Positions 25,107 through 33,570 of a stretch of DNA of 64,000 nucleotides are shown here, in pieces. The notes below the pieces were generated by a model. That model was given only the letters and a program-made list of their open reading frames with translations, ran no database searches and was not told the DNA's origin. This stretch comes from Phyllobacterium trifolii (GTDB lineage: Bacteria > Pseudomonadota > Alphaproteobacteria > Rhizobiales > Rhizobiaceae), in contig NZ_JACHXN010000025.1 in the NCBI RefSeq assembly GCF_014192095.1, forward strand, positions 1 through 64,000, given 5' to 3'. Numbering within the stretch: the first letter of the stretch is position 1; each line of letters opens with the position of its first letter. A program made the position numbers and the translations under genes.

Positions 25107-25808
25107 AACGCGCGTCACTCCGGTGTTCGGGATTTTAGGGACATGAATTTGCGCCGTATGTAGGCGAAAGGGGCTCCTGTGGCAATGGATGGTGGTTTAT
25201 TTCGGGCAGCTGACCGAGGTTAAGCCCCTTCTTTGCCACGCCCTTATCTGAGTCTGGCCATTTGGTCCGAGGCTGCCGATTTGTCGATAGCAATGCTGCT
25301 GTGCGTGGTTCGACAAGCTCACCATGAGGGAGATTGAGGATTGCACCGATAGTCACCAACCCAGCAGTTCTTGGCTCCACTGCAACCCAACCATCTCCCT
25401 CATGGTGAGCTTGTAGAACCACGCACAGCGCCGTTGCCATCCGGCCTCATTCATCAGGGCAAGCCCTCAAAACGAGCGAAACCGGGCGCGGATATTTCCG
25501 TCACCCGGTTTCCCCTCTGGTGCCGCATTCGGGGAGCGTCCTCTTCTCCCCTGAACGGCCATGTAACTGGCAGAAACCGAGTGCGTTTCATTGTTGCGGT
25601 TGCAACGATCGCACATTCAATCTCTTTCGGAGTGAAGTTCTGAGGGAAGTTTTTATCGATTGCAAGAGGCTTTGCAAAATAAAATTGCATACGGTTTTAC
25701 ATGATTATTTATTGTGCAGGAACGAAAAAAATTAAGCGGATTTTATCGGAATTTATTGCGCATTGACTATTCGTGCGCCACCACTTCAACTGCGACGGGA
25801 GGCAGAGA
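25107..25808. other. 702-base intergenic region
   Basis: Contains the inverted repeat at 25299-25428 and, from 25600 on, an AT-rich segment likely to hold the promoter of the rightward hydrolase operon. Short open frames here contain repeat-derived peptide (PHGELVEPRT) and are not genes. Confidence 0.6.
25299..25428. repeat. Long inverted repeat of the PHGELVEPRT intergenic family
   Basis: Arms at 25299-25334 and 25393-25428 (36 bp each, one mismatch), with 58 bases between. The core GTTCGACAAGCTCACCATG and its complement encode PHGELVEPR in one frame. I recall this motif as a common dispersed intergenic repeat in alphaproteobacterial genomes. It can form a long cruciform or hairpin. Confidence 0.75.
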
Positions 25809-26771
25809 ATGGCATTCGAGGACGTAGAAACGATTGCAAGCGCGACAGGGGCAAAACTTGCGATGCGGTTTTCCGCGGCCGAGGGGCATGCGCACGCCAT
25901 CGTCCAGATCAGTCACGGCGTCAGTGAACATTCCCTGCGCTATGCGCGGTTTGCCCGATTCTTGAACGGACAAGGTTTTCACGTCTATGCTCACGATCAT
26001 CGCGGACACGGACTTACCAAAGCAACTGGAGCTCCGGCTGGACGATTTGCGCAAAGCGACGGAGTCATGCACGTTCTGGACGACGTCGATGCCATCAACA
26101 GTCTTGCCCGCCAGCGTCACCCTCACCTCCCCATGATTCTGTTCGGGCACTCGCTCGGCGGATTGATCGCAATGAACTACGTGCTGAAGCATCCAGGTAG
26201 AGTGGACGCTGCGGCGATCTGGAACGCCAATTTCTCTGCTGGACTTCTCGGCCAGGTGGCGCAAGGAGTCCTGCGTGCCGAGCGCATGTTTTTGGGATCG
26301 GACGTTCCAAGTATGTTGCTACCGAAATTCACCTTCCAGCAGTGGGGCCGCAGCATTGCAAACGCCCGTACGGCGTCTGACTGGTTATCGCGCGACCCTG
26401 ACGAAGTAGATGCCTATCTTGCCGACCCGCTATCCGGCTGGAACCCAACAGTGAGTATGTGGCGCGATATTTTCGACCTCATCTTCACCGGTGCAGATAA
26501 TTCGTTGCTGGCCAACGTCCCCCGCGACTTACCCTTCAATCTCGTCGGCGGTGCCGAAGATCCGGCCACCGAGAAGGGCAAAGCTGTCAGGCACCTTGAT
26601 CGCAGAATGAAACAGCTTGGATTTTCCAATGTCACAACGAAGATCTACGAGGGTACACGGCATGAAGGCCTCAACGAGATCAACAGGGAGGTAATCATGC
26701 GAGATTTTGCGGATTGGGCGACACGAACAGAAACGATCGACACATCTGGAGAGTGCCTGAAACATGACTGA
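25809..26771 (+). CDS. Alpha/beta hydrolase, monoacylglycerol-lipase-like
   Basis: A 320-residue serine hydrolase. ISHGVSEHSLRYARFARFL and HDHRGHGLT (lid entry), the nucleophile elbow LFGHSLGGLIAMNY (Ser), GAEDPAT (acid) and YEGTRHEGLNEINR (His) match the Hydrolase_4 family of lysophospholipases and monoacylglycerol lipases. ATG at 25809 follows GGGAGG. The stop overlaps the next gene by eight bases, so it heads a three-gene operon. Confidence 0.88.
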   Translation: MAFEDVETIASATGAKLAMRFSAAEGHAHAIVQISHGVSEHSLRYARFARFLNGQGFHVYAHDHRGHGLTKATGAPAGRFAQSDGVMHVLDDVDAINSLARQRHPHLPMILFGHSLGGLIAMNYVLKHPGRVDAAAIWNANFSAGLLGQVAQGVLRAERMFLGSDVPSMLLPKFTFQQWGRSIANARTASDWLSRDPDEVDAYLADPLSGWNPTVSMWRDIFDLIFTGADNSLLANVPRDLPFNLVGGAEDPATEKGKAVRHLDRRMKQLGFSNVTTKIYEGTRHEGLNEINREVIMRDFADWATRTETIDTSGECLKHD

Positions 26772-27951
26772 TGCTCCTCTCAAAGGTGTGCGCGTCATCG
26801 AACTCGCCCGCGTTCTAGCCGGGCCATGGGCCGGACAGGTTCTCGCCGACCTTGGCGCTGATGTCATCAAGGTGGAAAATCCTGCCGGAGGGGACGAGAC
26901 GCGTGGGTGGGGACCGCCGTTCATCGCCAGCAGCGAGGGCGAAAATCTCTCTGCCGCCTATTTTCACTCGTGCAACCGCGGCAAGCGTTCGATTACCTTG
27001 GATTTCACGACCAAGGAGGGACAGGAAACGGTCAAGGCACTCTGCCGTACTGCAGATGTCGTGCTCGAAAATTTCAAGGTAGGCGGCCTGAAGAAGTACG
27101 GCCTCGACTACGCATCTTTGAGCGCCGACAATCCGCGCCTCGTCTATTGTTCGATCACAGGCTTTGGTCAGGACGGGCCGTATGCAGCCCAGGCGGGCTA
27201 TGACTTCATCATCCAGGGCATGTCCGGGCTGATGTCCGTTACCGGCGAACCCGACCGCGAGCCGCAAAAGGTTGGCCTTGCCGTCGCCGATGTCTTCACC
27301 GGACTCTATTCCGTCATTGCCATTCAGGCCGCGCTGGCCCATGCAGCGAAGACAGGCGAAGGCCAGATGATTGATATGGCCCTGTTCGACGTGCAATCCG
27401 CTGTCATGGCCAACCAGGCAATGAACTATCTTGCGACCGGCAAGAGTCCGCACCGCATGGGCAACGCGCACCCGAATATTGCGCCTTACGAAGTCGTACC
27501 GACATCCGACGGTCATATGATTCTTGCGGTCGGCAATGACGGGCAGTTCGCCCGGTTCTGCAGCCTTGTCGGGCTTGAAAATCTCGCCAGCGATCCTCGC
27601 TTCCTGACCAATAGAGCACGACTGGAAAATCGCATCGAACTGACGGCTCTGATACGGACTGAAACACAGAAACGCACCCGCGCCGAATTGCTTGACGCCT
27701 GTTCCCGAAATGCTGTTCCCGCTGGCCCGATCAACCAGATCGGCGAGATGTTCAACGATCCGCAGATCGTGTCGCGGCAATTGCGGCTTGATCTCGAGGA
27801 CGGCCATGGCAGCACTATTCCCTCGGTGCGCACGCCGATCGTCATGTCGAAAACCCCGCTTTCCTATCAACGGCCTTCGCCACGTCTTGGCGAGCACAGC
27901 GCCGAAATTCTTGAAGAAGTAAAGGACGTATCCAATGAAAACGGGCGGTGA
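26764..27951 (+). CDS. Class III CoA-transferase (CaiB/BaiF family)
   Basis: Moves CoA between carboxylic acids. A 395-residue protein: LKGVRVIELARVLAGPWAGQVLADLGADVIKVENP is the family N-terminus (split here by the reader's limit into LARVLAGPWAG and DLGADVIKVE), with NRGKRSITLDF, YCSITGFGQDGPYA, and GQMIDMALFDV holding the catalytic Asp. It is coupled to the hydrolase before it and overlaps the ThDP enzyme after it by 17 bases. The acid substrate is unknown. Confidence 0.87.
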   Translation: MTDAPLKGVRVIELARVLAGPWAGQVLADLGADVIKVENPAGGDETRGWGPPFIASSEGENLSAAYFHSCNRGKRSITLDFTTKEGQETVKALCRTADVVLENFKVGGLKKYGLDYASLSADNPRLVYCSITGFGQDGPYAAQAGYDFIIQGMSGLMSVTGEPDREPQKVGLAVADVFTGLYSVIAIQAALAHAAKTGEGQMIDMALFDVQSAVMANQAMNYLATGKSPHRMGNAHPNIAPYEVVPTSDGHMILAVGNDGQFARFCSLVGLENLASDPRFLTNRARLENRIELTALIRTETQKRTRAELLDACSRNAVPAGPINQIGEMFNDPQIVSRQLRLDLEDGHGSTIPSVRTPIVMSKTPLSYQRPSPRLGEHSAEILEEVKDVSNENGR

Positions 27952-29584
27952 ATTGATCGTCGAGGCTTTGGCGGCTAATGGCGTCGAGCGGTTGTTTTGC
28001 GTGCCAGGTGAAAGCTATCTTGCCGTGCTCGACGCGCTTTACGACGCAAAGATAGGCGTCACCGTTTGTCGGGCCGAGGGCGGAGCCACGATGATGGCGG
28101 ATGCCTGGGGAAAGCTCACAGGCAAGCCAGGCATTTGCTTTGTCACACGGGGTCCAGGGGCAACCAATGCCTCCCCCGGAATCCACATCGCCAAGCAGGA
28201 TTCGACGCCACTGATCCTTTTTATTGGCCAAGTGCAACGCGACGCACGTGAGCGCGAAGCCTTTCAGGAAGTCGAGTACCGCCGCTTCTTTGCCGATACA
28301 GCGAAATGGGTGGCAGAAATCGACGATGCGCGGCGCATTCCGGAATTCGTCACGCGCGCATTTTCCGTCGCGACCTCGGGCCGTCCTGGGCCTGTCGTGC
28401 TGGCGCTACCGGAAGATATGTTGACCGACAAGGTCGAAGCAGTGGCGGCTCAGGGCTGGCAGCCGGTCGAGACGGGTCCATCTCCGGCCAGTATCGAAAA
28501 GCTCGCCGATCTTCTTCAGGGCGCAACACGGCCTTTCGTGATCCTGGGTGGGTCGCGCTGGAATGAAAACGCAGTCCAGTCGATCACGCGCTTTGCAGAA
28601 AAATGGCACCTGCCCGTCGGCTGTTCCTTCCGCCGGCAGATGCTGTTCGATCATCTGCATCCGAATTATGCGGGCGACGTCGGGATCGGCATCAATCCGG
28701 CTTTGGCGGCGCGTGTGAAAGAAGCCGACGTGTTGCTGCTCGTTGGCGGGCGTTTCGGCGAGATGCCCTCGTCCGGCTACACGTTGATGGACAGTCCCTA
28801 CCCCAAGCAGACTCTGATCCATGTGCATCCAGACGCGGATGAACTTGGACGAGTATATCGCCCAAGCCTCGCGATCAACTCAGCTCCCGACATGTTTGCA
28901 GAAGCTGTCGAACATCTTGCACCGCCGTCCCACATCAACTGGCCGGGGGAAGGGGAAACCGCGCATAAATCCTACCTCGCCTGGTCGACACCGCCGAAGA
29001 CCGGACCGGGCAAGGTCGCGATGGGACCAATCATGTCCTATCTTGAGAGCGTGCTGCCTGAGGATGCGATCATGACCAATGGCGCAGGCAACTACGCCAC
29101 GTGGCTGCATCGCTTCCATCGATTCCGCCGCTTCGCCACACAGGCGGCACCGACATCCGGGTCCATGGGTTATGGCCTGCCGGCGGCCGTTGCAGCAAAA
29201 CAGCTCTACCCGGAGCGAACGGTCGTCTGCTTTGCCGGTGACGGATGCTTCCTGATGAACGGCCAGGATTTTGCGACGGCAGTACAATACGACTTGCCGA
29301 TTATCGTGCTGGTCATCAACAACAACATCTATGGGACGATTCGTATGCATCAGGAGCGCGAATATCCCGGGCGGGTATCCGCGACGGATCTCACCAACCC
29401 GGATTTTGCCATGCTTGCCCGGGCCTATGGCGGTCATGGTGAGACCGTGGACGCTACGGAGGAATTCGAAGGAGCATGGCAACGGGCCGTCGAAAGCGGC
29501 AAGCCGGCGATCATTGAAATTCGTCTCGATCCCGAAGCGATTACACCGGCGAAGACTCTCTCCGACATTCGCAACAAGCGTTGA
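27935..29584 (+). CDS. Thiamine-diphosphate-dependent enzyme, acetolactate-synthase-like
   Basis: A 549-residue ThDP enzyme with all three domains: N-terminal pyrimidine-binding part with the catalytic Glu in VCRAEGGATMMADAWG, a middle domain (PFVILGGSRWNENAV), and the pyrophosphate-binding part GDGCFLMNGQDFATAV to INNNIYGT. Related proteins are labelled acetolactate synthase, but no regulatory subunit and no valine pathway genes are nearby. Coupled to a CoA-transferase, it may be a 2-oxo-acid decarboxylase or carboligase. The specific reaction cannot be read from the sequence. Confidence 0.82.
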   Translation: MKTGGELIVEALAANGVERLFCVPGESYLAVLDALYDAKIGVTVCRAEGGATMMADAWGKLTGKPGICFVTRGPGATNASPGIHIAKQDSTPLILFIGQVQRDAREREAFQEVEYRRFFADTAKWVAEIDDARRIPEFVTRAFSVATSGRPGPVVLALPEDMLTDKVEAVAAQGWQPVETGPSPASIEKLADLLQGATRPFVILGGSRWNENAVQSITRFAEKWHLPVGCSFRRQMLFDHLHPNYAGDVGIGINPALAARVKEADVLLLVGGRFGEMPSSGYTLMDSPYPKQTLIHVHPDADELGRVYRPSLAINSAPDMFAEAVEHLAPPSHINWPGEGETAHKSYLAWSTPPKTGPGKVAMGPIMSYLESVLPEDAIMTNGAGNYATWLHRFHRFRRFATQAAPTSGSMGYGLPAAVAAKQLYPERTVVCFAGDGCFLMNGQDFATAVQYDLPIIVLVINNNIYGTIRMHQEREYPGRVSATDLTNPDFAMLARAYGGHGETVDATEEFEGAWQRAVESGKPAIIEIRLDPEAITPAKTLSDIRNKR

Positions 29585-29687
29585 CCGAAGGGTTGGCATT
29601 ACGGCTTCGTAATGCAAATGAGGATGGCACGGCAGCGCTTTCGATGTTATGGAGCGCGCCTGAAGTCCCACTACGAAAGCTTGCAAC

Positions 29688-30419
29688 TTGAGCAATCCGG
29701 CAATTACGATCGTCATTCCGTGCCGCAATGAGGCCGCCAATCTAGCCTTTCTCCTCGATGAAGTGGATGCAGCCATGGAAGGCCGCAGCTACGAAGTGAT
29801 CGTCGTCGACGATGGCTCCACAGACTTGACAGGTGAAGCATTGGGCGAGCGGATCAGGGCCGGGAAGCCTCTGCGCCACATTCGTCACGACAAGTCTGCC
29901 GGGCAAAGCGCGGCCGTTCGCTCTGGCGTATTCGCTGCACGGGGTAAGGTCGTGGTCACCATGGATGGCGACGGACAGAACAATCCTGCCTATCTGCCGC
30001 GGCTGGCCGATGCACTGCTGCAGGCCGGTCCGGCAATCGGGATCGCAGCAGGGCAACGGCTGAAGCGTACCGACACCAAACTGAAGCAGTTCGCATCGAA
30101 ATATGCCAACAAGCTGCGCAGCGCGATCCTGAAGGACAATACGCGCGACAGCGGCTGCGGCCTTAAGGCACTGCACACCCAGCTTTTCCGCGAATTGCCT
30201 TTCTTCGATGGCTGGCATCGCTATCTGCCTGCATTGGTGATCCGTGAAGGCTACGGCGTCGTGCATGTCGATGTCCTCGATCGCGAACGCCGTCACGGCA
30301 AATCGAACTACGGCATTCTCGACCGCGGTCTGCGCGGTATCCTTGACCTTTATGGCGTCTGGTGGCTGCGCAAGCGCCGCAAGACCGTTCCAACGATTAC
30401 GGAGATCAGTCATGGCTGA
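29688..30419 (+). CDS. Family 2 glycosyltransferase, polyprenyl-phosphate sugar synthase type
   Basis: A 243-residue enzyme of the DPM1/GtrB/RgtE type that loads a sugar onto polyprenyl phosphate. ITIVIPCRNEAANL, YEVIVVDDGSTD, VVVTMDGDGQNNPAYLP (DGD metal/nucleotide site) and RDSGCGLKALHTQLFREL, with HGKSNYGILDRG. Start TTG at 29688. The next gene overlaps its end by eight bases. In rhizobia such a GT2 makes dodecaprenyl-P-galacturonate for lipid A and core modification. Confidence 0.86.
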   Translation: MSNPAITIVIPCRNEAANLAFLLDEVDAAMEGRSYEVIVVDDGSTDLTGEALGERIRAGKPLRHIRHDKSAGQSAAVRSGVFAARGKVVVTMDGDGQNNPAYLPRLADALLQAGPAIGIAAGQRLKRTDTKLKQFASKYANKLRSAILKDNTRDSGCGLKALHTQLFRELPFFDGWHRYLPALVIREGYGVVHVDVLDRERRHGKSNYGILDRGLRGILDLYGVWWLRKRRKTVPTITEISHG

Positions 30420-30731
30420 TGCTATTACCAATTGGCTGCACTCGGTTTTCGTGGCCCAATTCGATGCCTGGATTCTGCTGGGCTTTTTTGCGCAGGGCTG
30501 TTTCACCATGCGTTTCGTCGTGCAGTGGATTGCCTCTGAACGCGCTAAGCGCAGCGTCGTACCGGTGACATTCTGGTTCTTCTCGCTGTTCGGCGGTGTG
30601 CTGCTTTTCGTCTACGCGGTCGTGCGCAAGGATCCGGTGTTCATTGCCGGTCAGGGCTCGGACTTATTGTCTATATTCGCAATCTCTGGCTGATCGCCAA
30701 TGAGAAGAAGGCGATGACGCTGGACACGTGA
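30412..30731 (+). pseudogene. Lipid-A biosynthesis N-terminal-domain (LAB_N) membrane protein, frameshifted
   Basis: The small LAB_N protein begins at ATG 30412, MADAITNWLHSVFVAQFDAW, then RFVVQWIASERAKRSVVPVTFW and YAVVRKDPVFIAGQG, with three helices. The expected end, GLIVYIRNLWLIANEKKAM, exists only in another frame, ending at TGA 30729-30731. One base appears missing near 30657. As written, translation ends after GQGSDLLSIFAISG at 30693, losing the conserved last 23 residues. It could be a real lesion or a sequencing error, since the flanking genes of this operon are intact. Confidence 0.75.
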
Positions 30732-30738
30732 GCAAGGG

Positions 30739-32430
30739 ATGTTGATGACCTCTTCGCACATCGCTCCCGGTGGCGGCACAAAACTTCGCGCCAGCCACTA
30801 TTTGCTGCTGGTTTTCATCTGCCTCATCTCCTTCATACCCGGCATCGCTTCGATACCGCCGCTGGACCGCGATGAAGCGCGATACGTGCAGGCAACGCAC
30901 CAGATGGCTGAAAGCGGCGACTATGTCGACATCCGCTTTCAAGACGCATCGCGCTACAAGAAGCCGGTTGGCATTTACTGGCTGCAGAGCGCCGCGCTCA
31001 AGCTCACAGGCTACAATAACGATGCGCCGGTATGGGTCTATCGACTCGTCTCGGTGGCCGGCGCCACGATCGCGGTGCTCGGCACGGCTGCTCTGGGAGC
31101 ATTCCTTTTTGGCCAAAGCGCCGGCCTTATGGCCGGTATCGCCCTTGCAGCGATCGTTATGCTCGGTTTCGAGGCGCGCGTGGCAAAGACCGACGCGACG
31201 GTGCTGGCGACTGTCGTCATCGCACAGGGTGCGCTTGCATCGATCTGGATGGCAAGTCGCAAGGAGGAGGCCGCCAAATGGGCACCGGCAGTGATCTTCT
31301 GGGTGGCAACCGCAGCCGGTGTGCTGATCAAAGGCCCGATCACTCCCTTTGTCAGTCTTTTGACGATGGGTTCTCTCAGCCTTTTCTACCGCGAATGGCG
31401 ATGGCTGAAACGCCTGAAGCCACTAAGCGGTATTTTCATCCTGCTGGCAATCGTGCTGCCATGGCTCATCCTGATCACGCTGAAAAGCGGCGGTGCCTTC
31501 TTCAACGAATCCGTCAACAAGGATTTCCTGTCGAAGGTTGGCGACGCGCAGGAAAGCCACGGCGCGCCGCCAGGCTATTTCGCTCTGATCTTCGTCGTGT
31601 TCATCTGGCCATTCGGCGTGCTCGCTATTCGCGGCGGTCTGCAGGCGTTGAGCCGGCTGCGCGAGGATCCGCGCCTTGCCTTCCTGACTGCCTGGTACAT
31701 TCCGTTCTGGTTGGTAACCGAGCTTATCCCGACGAAGTTGCCCCACTATATTCTTCCCGCCTACCCGGCCTTGCTGTTGATGATGGCTTGGGCCATCGAC
31801 ACCGGCATCGCCGCCCAGCCCTATCGCGGCCGCTGGCAAATCTGGGTCGAGCGGCTGACGCTTCTTGGCCTTGCCGCTGCGACAGTCGGCTTCATGGGCG
31901 CGGGACTTGTCCTGCCCTATGTCATGACCGGATCATTCTCGTTTCCGGGGATCATTGCCTTCTTTACCGCAGCGGCCGCGGGTGTCTTTGCCAGCGGTCT
32001 TGTGTTGAATCACAATCTCAAGCGCGCGCTGCAAGCCTCTGCAACCTTTGCGATTATTACGCTCACGCTGCTCACATGGGGCGTCGTTCCGGCGCTCACG
32101 CCGATCTGGCTCAGCCCAGCCGTTGCCAATGCGTTCAATGCTGCCAAGGCTTGCAACAACAGCGTGCTGGCTTCCGCCAACTATGCCGAGCCGAGTCTGG
32201 TCTTTCTTGCCGGTACGAAGACGGTCCTCACCGACGGTGCAGGGGCAGCCAAGCATCTCACCGACGATCCGGCCTGTGCGATTTCAGCAGTCGACGAACG
32301 TGAACACGACACCTTCATCAAGGCTCTGCCGCAGGGCGAGAAGTCGGTTGCTGCAGTGGCGACTGTGAGCGGCATCAACTACAGCAAGGGCCGCAAGACG
32401 ACCATTACGCTGTACAAGGCCGCGCAATAA
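30739..32430 (+). CDS. Polyprenyl-phosphate-sugar glycosyltransferase (ArnT/RgtA-like, GT39/83)
   Basis: A 563-residue integral membrane enzyme, about 11-12 helices, that transfers a sugar from a polyprenyl-phosphate donor on the periplasmic side. IPPLDRDEARYVQATHQM carries the conserved DE of the first loop; RYKKPVGIYWLQ and ELIPTKLPHYILPAYPALLL are ArnT-family motifs. A C-terminal periplasmic domain (about 455-563) follows. The preceding GT2 probably makes the donor and LAB_N helps in its flipping or in lipid A work. Confidence 0.86.
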   Translation: MLMTSSHIAPGGGTKLRASHYLLLVFICLISFIPGIASIPPLDRDEARYVQATHQMAESGDYVDIRFQDASRYKKPVGIYWLQSAALKLTGYNNDAPVWVYRLVSVAGATIAVLGTAALGAFLFGQSAGLMAGIALAAIVMLGFEARVAKTDATVLATVVIAQGALASIWMASRKEEAAKWAPAVIFWVATAAGVLIKGPITPFVSLLTMGSLSLFYREWRWLKRLKPLSGIFILLAIVLPWLILITLKSGGAFFNESVNKDFLSKVGDAQESHGAPPGYFALIFVVFIWPFGVLAIRGGLQALSRLREDPRLAFLTAWYIPFWLVTELIPTKLPHYILPAYPALLLMMAWAIDTGIAAQPYRGRWQIWVERLTLLGLAAATVGFMGAGLVLPYVMTGSFSFPGIIAFFTAAAAGVFASGLVLNHNLKRALQASATFAIITLTLLTWGVVPALTPIWLSPAVANAFNAAKACNNSVLASANYAEPSLVFLAGTKTVLTDGAGAAKHLTDDPACAISAVDEREHDTFIKALPQGEKSVAAVATVSGINYSKGRKTTITLYKAAQ

Positions 32431-32486
32431 TCGATTGACTTGCGACTAATGTCGAATTGACAGCTTCATGCGCTAATAGGAATATA

Positions 32487-32502
32487 GTCCTTTTAAAAGG
32501 AC
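32487..32502. promoter_or_regulatory. 16-bp perfect palindrome over the toxin gene's ribosome-binding site
   Basis: GTCCTTTTAAAAGGAC is a perfect palindrome whose right arm supplies AAAGGA, the Shine-Dalgarno of the gene starting at 32510. It could be an operator or a small RNA hairpin hiding the site. Confidence 0.5.
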
Positions 32503-32509
32503 CTTATTC

Positions 32510-33568
32510 ATGCATAGATCACCGAAGGAAAGCCCAGCCTACCACAAGCTGCTATGGCAGATCAGAGCCAACGATACTTCCTTGAGGACACCAAGACGCG
32601 GGTGCTCAGCGGCGCAAGCCAAGCAGAACAATCTGCCCCTGCAACAGAAGCAGGATTTTCTCTACAAGCAACTCGAGTTTTTGGACGAACTTGACCTCTT
32701 TCTCAAATTTGATCCAGATCAACCTCGCGTGCCTGCTGGAAATTCTGATGGCGGGCAATGGACGAATGGCCAAGGCGGGATTGATCCGATCACCGCGGGC
32801 GCCACATTGGCGCATAGTAGTTCGAGCCCGCAAAGCAGCTCATGGATTAAACGGACCGAGCAACTCGGACAGCACATCGACCGTGAAACTCCACTGCGGG
32901 CCATTGTCAGAAACAATCCCGTTATCCGTTCTGCCACGGCTCTACTTTCGTTCCTGAAAGCACCTGAACTCGAATACCCGCTAGCGGACGCGGTTGCGCA
33001 ATACAACGCAATTGCCGCTGCTGATGATCCTTATGTCGTGCCAATCCTTTCGCTGCGCGCAAGGCAATTTAGCAAAGGGGATTCCGACGCAAAAATCTGG
33101 GCGAGCGTTCGCAAGGCGGATATGGATACCGTCAGCAAGTTTTGCCCCAGGTACTGGACGATACAAACTATAGCGGACAGCGTTGCATCGACGATGGGAC
33201 CCATTGGGTCCTATGGAACACCCCAAAACTATGGAACCCAGTTTCACCTGCGTGCTGCAAATATGGTGAACGGCTTGAACGACGGCACTCTGAAAGCAGA
33301 ACTATTTCTTATGGCTCCGCTGGCTGGTGCTCCATCCGGGTACTACCGAGACAAAGTCGGGACCAGGGAAAAAGGATCACTAGGGCTCGATGTTCATGAG
33401 ACAGTCAGGAGCGATCTGACTTGCATCTACGATTTTAAGACAGGGATAAAAGAGCTTGATCTTACACGAATGGGGAATTTCGCTCATTCAACCGCAAAGA
33501 CCTATCCCAAAACAAAGGAGTTCTTTGTCATCCAGATCAAGCCAAGTGCCGGTTCCATCAGGAGATAA
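32510..33568 (+). CDS. Probable polymorphic toxin with PD-(D/E)XK nuclease domain
   Basis: A 352-residue protein starting eight bases after AAAGGA. Residues 67-87 hold FDPDQPRVPAGNSDGGQWTN, the RVPAG-x-x-GGQWT motif common before toxin domains in rhizobial polymorphic toxins. The C-terminus has the restriction-endonuclease fold used by such toxins: YGTQFHLRAANMVNGLN (helix 1, 241-257), E264 in KAELF, D294 in SLGLDVHE, then IYDFKTG with D308 and K310 (D-x-K), and FVIQIKPS. The order matches PD-(D/E)XK toxins. The next gene is two bases away and is a likely immunity gene. No signal peptide is present, so a type VI or contact-dependent route is possible; none is encoded here. Confidence 0.75.
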   Translation: MHRSPKESPAYHKLLWQIRANDTSLRTPRRGCSAAQAKQNNLPLQQKQDFLYKQLEFLDELDLFLKFDPDQPRVPAGNSDGGQWTNGQGGIDPITAGATLAHSSSSPQSSSWIKRTEQLGQHIDRETPLRAIVRNNPVIRSATALLSFLKAPELEYPLADAVAQYNAIAAADDPYVVPILSLRARQFSKGDSDAKIWASVRKADMDTVSKFCPRYWTIQTIADSVASTMGPIGSYGTPQNYGTQFHLRAANMVNGLNDGTLKAELFLMAPLAGAPSGYYRDKVGTREKGSLGLDVHETVRSDLTCIYDFKTGIKELDLTRMGNFAHSTAKTYPKTKEFFVIQIKPSAGSIRR

Positions 33569-33570
33569 TC

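Noticed and set aside
26815-27897. 360-codon open frame opposite the CoA-transferase gene
   Set aside because: Antisense shadow without ribosome-binding site or recognisable domain.
31032-32303. 423-codon open frame on the plus strand
   Set aside because: It is the +2 shadow of the glycosyltransferase gene at 30739-32430; its residues are low-complexity Arg/Gly/Ser and match nothing.
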